Shown piece after piece: positions 39,931 to 40,686 of a stretch of 40,686 nt of DNA. This DNA is from Deltaproteobacteria bacterium (GTDB lineage Bacteria; Lernaellota; Lernaellaia; JACKCT01). The translations under genes and the position numbers were made by a program. The stretch's first letter is position 1; every line of letters begins with the position of its first letter. The stretch lies in assembly GCA_020845895.1 (NCBI GenBank), contig JADLEX010000106.1, positions 1-40,686 on the forward strand. Direction: 5' to 3'. A model generated the notes under the pieces. That model made no database searches. It had not been told where the DNA came from and saw only the letters and a program-made list of their open reading frames with translations.

Positions 39931-40463
39931 GAACCCTCCATTTCTTTTCTTCGTACTGATAACCCGCTGGTTTGTCAATCCGTCGCGACGACCGGAAAGG
40001 CTCTGCGAAAAGAAGTCCACCACGAACAAACCGCGGTTCCTGAAGCGTGGTGGGCCTCTGAGTATAATTCAACACTTGGCGGCGGGTTTGATTTTGCTCA
40101 CCGAATTAAATCCGTTGGTTACGGATTGATTTTTCTGAAAAGGATGATAATGCAGCTCCTGTAAACGTCTCGAAAATCCCGATGCGGAGTTGTTATATCA
40201 TTTTTGTGCATTGGAAATGGCCACATGCACGTTCGAGCCAAGCGGAGTTAACAGGGTGTTGAAAGACCGTGGAGTCGCTCGAAAAGTGTATGTCAATTCG
40301 AGCGAGGCCGTCAGACCGAGTCGAGAAATCCTATTATATATCGCTTGCTTAAGTTGTCTCCCCTGAAAATCGCCTTAACTGATTGAAAACACTGGACAAA
40401 TAGTCGTTTTCGTGCTAGTTCTGTTTTCCGGGAATCGGGCATATCCACCCCCAAAACCGGTGA
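39931..40463. other. AT-richer intergenic region before an IS
   Basis: About 530 bp has no supported gene and is clearly AT-richer than the rest of the window. A perfect TATAAT (40063-40068, plus strand) has only a poor -35 and no gene behind it. ACAGGGTGTTGAAAG at 40251-40265 resembles the terminal repeat of some insertion sequences and may mark the left end of the element at the window edge. Confidence 0.4.
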
Positions 40464-40466
40464 CAG

Positions 40467-40686
40467 CTGGCGCCAAAGCAAACCCCTCCGCTCTCGGATT
40501 TCGACCTCTACCGCAGCCACGTCAACCAGATCCGAAAACCAGCGCCACGAGCTGATTCTGCTCGGCAAGGCGATCGACTGGTCGATTTTCGACCGGGAGT
40601 TCGGCCCGCCGTACGAAGCGGCGCACGGTCGCCCCGGTCTGCCGACGCGCCTGATGGTCGGGCTGCATTTCCTCAAGCACACCTTC
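40467..40686 (+). pseudogene. IS5-type transposase, 5' part, frameshifted
   Basis: In one frame (from 40467) the sequence reads SDFDLYRSHVNQIR. After an A4 run at 40535-40538 the similarity moves to another frame, NQRHELILLGKAIDW, then FDREFG and RPGLPTRLMVGLHFLKH, the N-terminal hallmark of IS5-family (DDE) transposases. Deleting one A restores a single frame. No ATG/GTG/TTG opens the first frame after the in-frame TGA at 40461; only a CTG at 40467 is available. It is either a decayed copy or one needing frameshifting. The rest lies beyond the window. Confidence 0.65.

Noticed and set aside
40063-40068. Perfect TATAAT as a strong promoter
   Set aside because: The -35 at 17 bp has only three matching bases and no gene follows on that strand.

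Overview
The window is GC-rich bacterial chromosomal DNA, dense with genes. It most resembles a deltaproteobacterial lineage in the broad sense (Myxococcota or Desulfobacterota relatives). The clues are aspartate-rich lipoproteins, two proteins with a MYXO-CTERM-like C-terminal Cys/transmembrane/Arg tail, very large multiheme c-type cytochromes, sigma-54-type promoters and an LPS core operon. The exact taxon cannot be fixed from the sequence.

Layout. (1) 1-588: a truncated Asp-rich lipoprotein on the minus strand. (2) 718-7869, plus strand: cytochrome oxidase and heme assembly genes. These are a Cys-rich membrane protein, heme A synthase (ctaA), a tandem lipoprotein pair whose second copy is a pseudogene with two in-frame stops, heme O synthase (ctaB), a two-gene ABC exporter, an atypical SCO-like protein with a CxxC, and a small membrane protein. 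(3) 7892-10145, minus: an MFS transporter, two paralogous MYXO-CTERM-like proteins and a remnant of a duplicated MFS gene. (4) 10392-11420, plus: a RidA-family protein and a DxDGxxD-repeat protein. (5) 11424-18249, minus: a tightly packed LPS core/heptose operon (fsa-like aldolase, GT2, two GT9, GT4, O-antigen ligase, heptose kinase). A membrane sulfatase-fold enzyme and a zinc-ribbon membrane protein lie upstream.

(6) 21362-28239, minus: an apparently complete extracellular electron-transfer route. In order of electron flow (inferred) it has an 18-heme inner-membrane cytochrome with a NapC/NirT-like first heme, a small tetraheme cytochrome c3-like shuttle, a 12-heme secreted cytochrome, an outer-membrane beta-barrel porin, and a 22-heme lipoprotein built from 11 repeats that mostly alternate CxxxCH and CxxCH. 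That is 56 heme motifs in four proteins. The genes form two transcription units. Each has a -24/-12 (sigma-54) promoter match and, 70-140 bp further upstream, the same pair of CGGTCT(C/G)AAA sites about 30 bp apart. Each unit ends in a recognisable rho-independent terminator.

(7) Near 28605-28645 the 3' end of a tRNA gene, with its own terminator, is joined directly to a broken DUF1566-type gene. This looks like the boundary of an integrated element. Beyond it (29002-39930) lies a cluster of unknown product: four radical-SAM proteins with B12-binding-like N-termini, an NAD-dependent epimerase, two 2-hydroxyacyl-CoA dehydratase (HgdB)-like iron-sulfur proteins and a PaaK-like adenylate-forming enzyme. 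The window ends inside a frameshifted IS5-type transposase. The radical-SAM/HgdB/CoA-ligase set suggests an unusual anaerobic CoA-thioester or lipid/natural-product pathway; this is inference.
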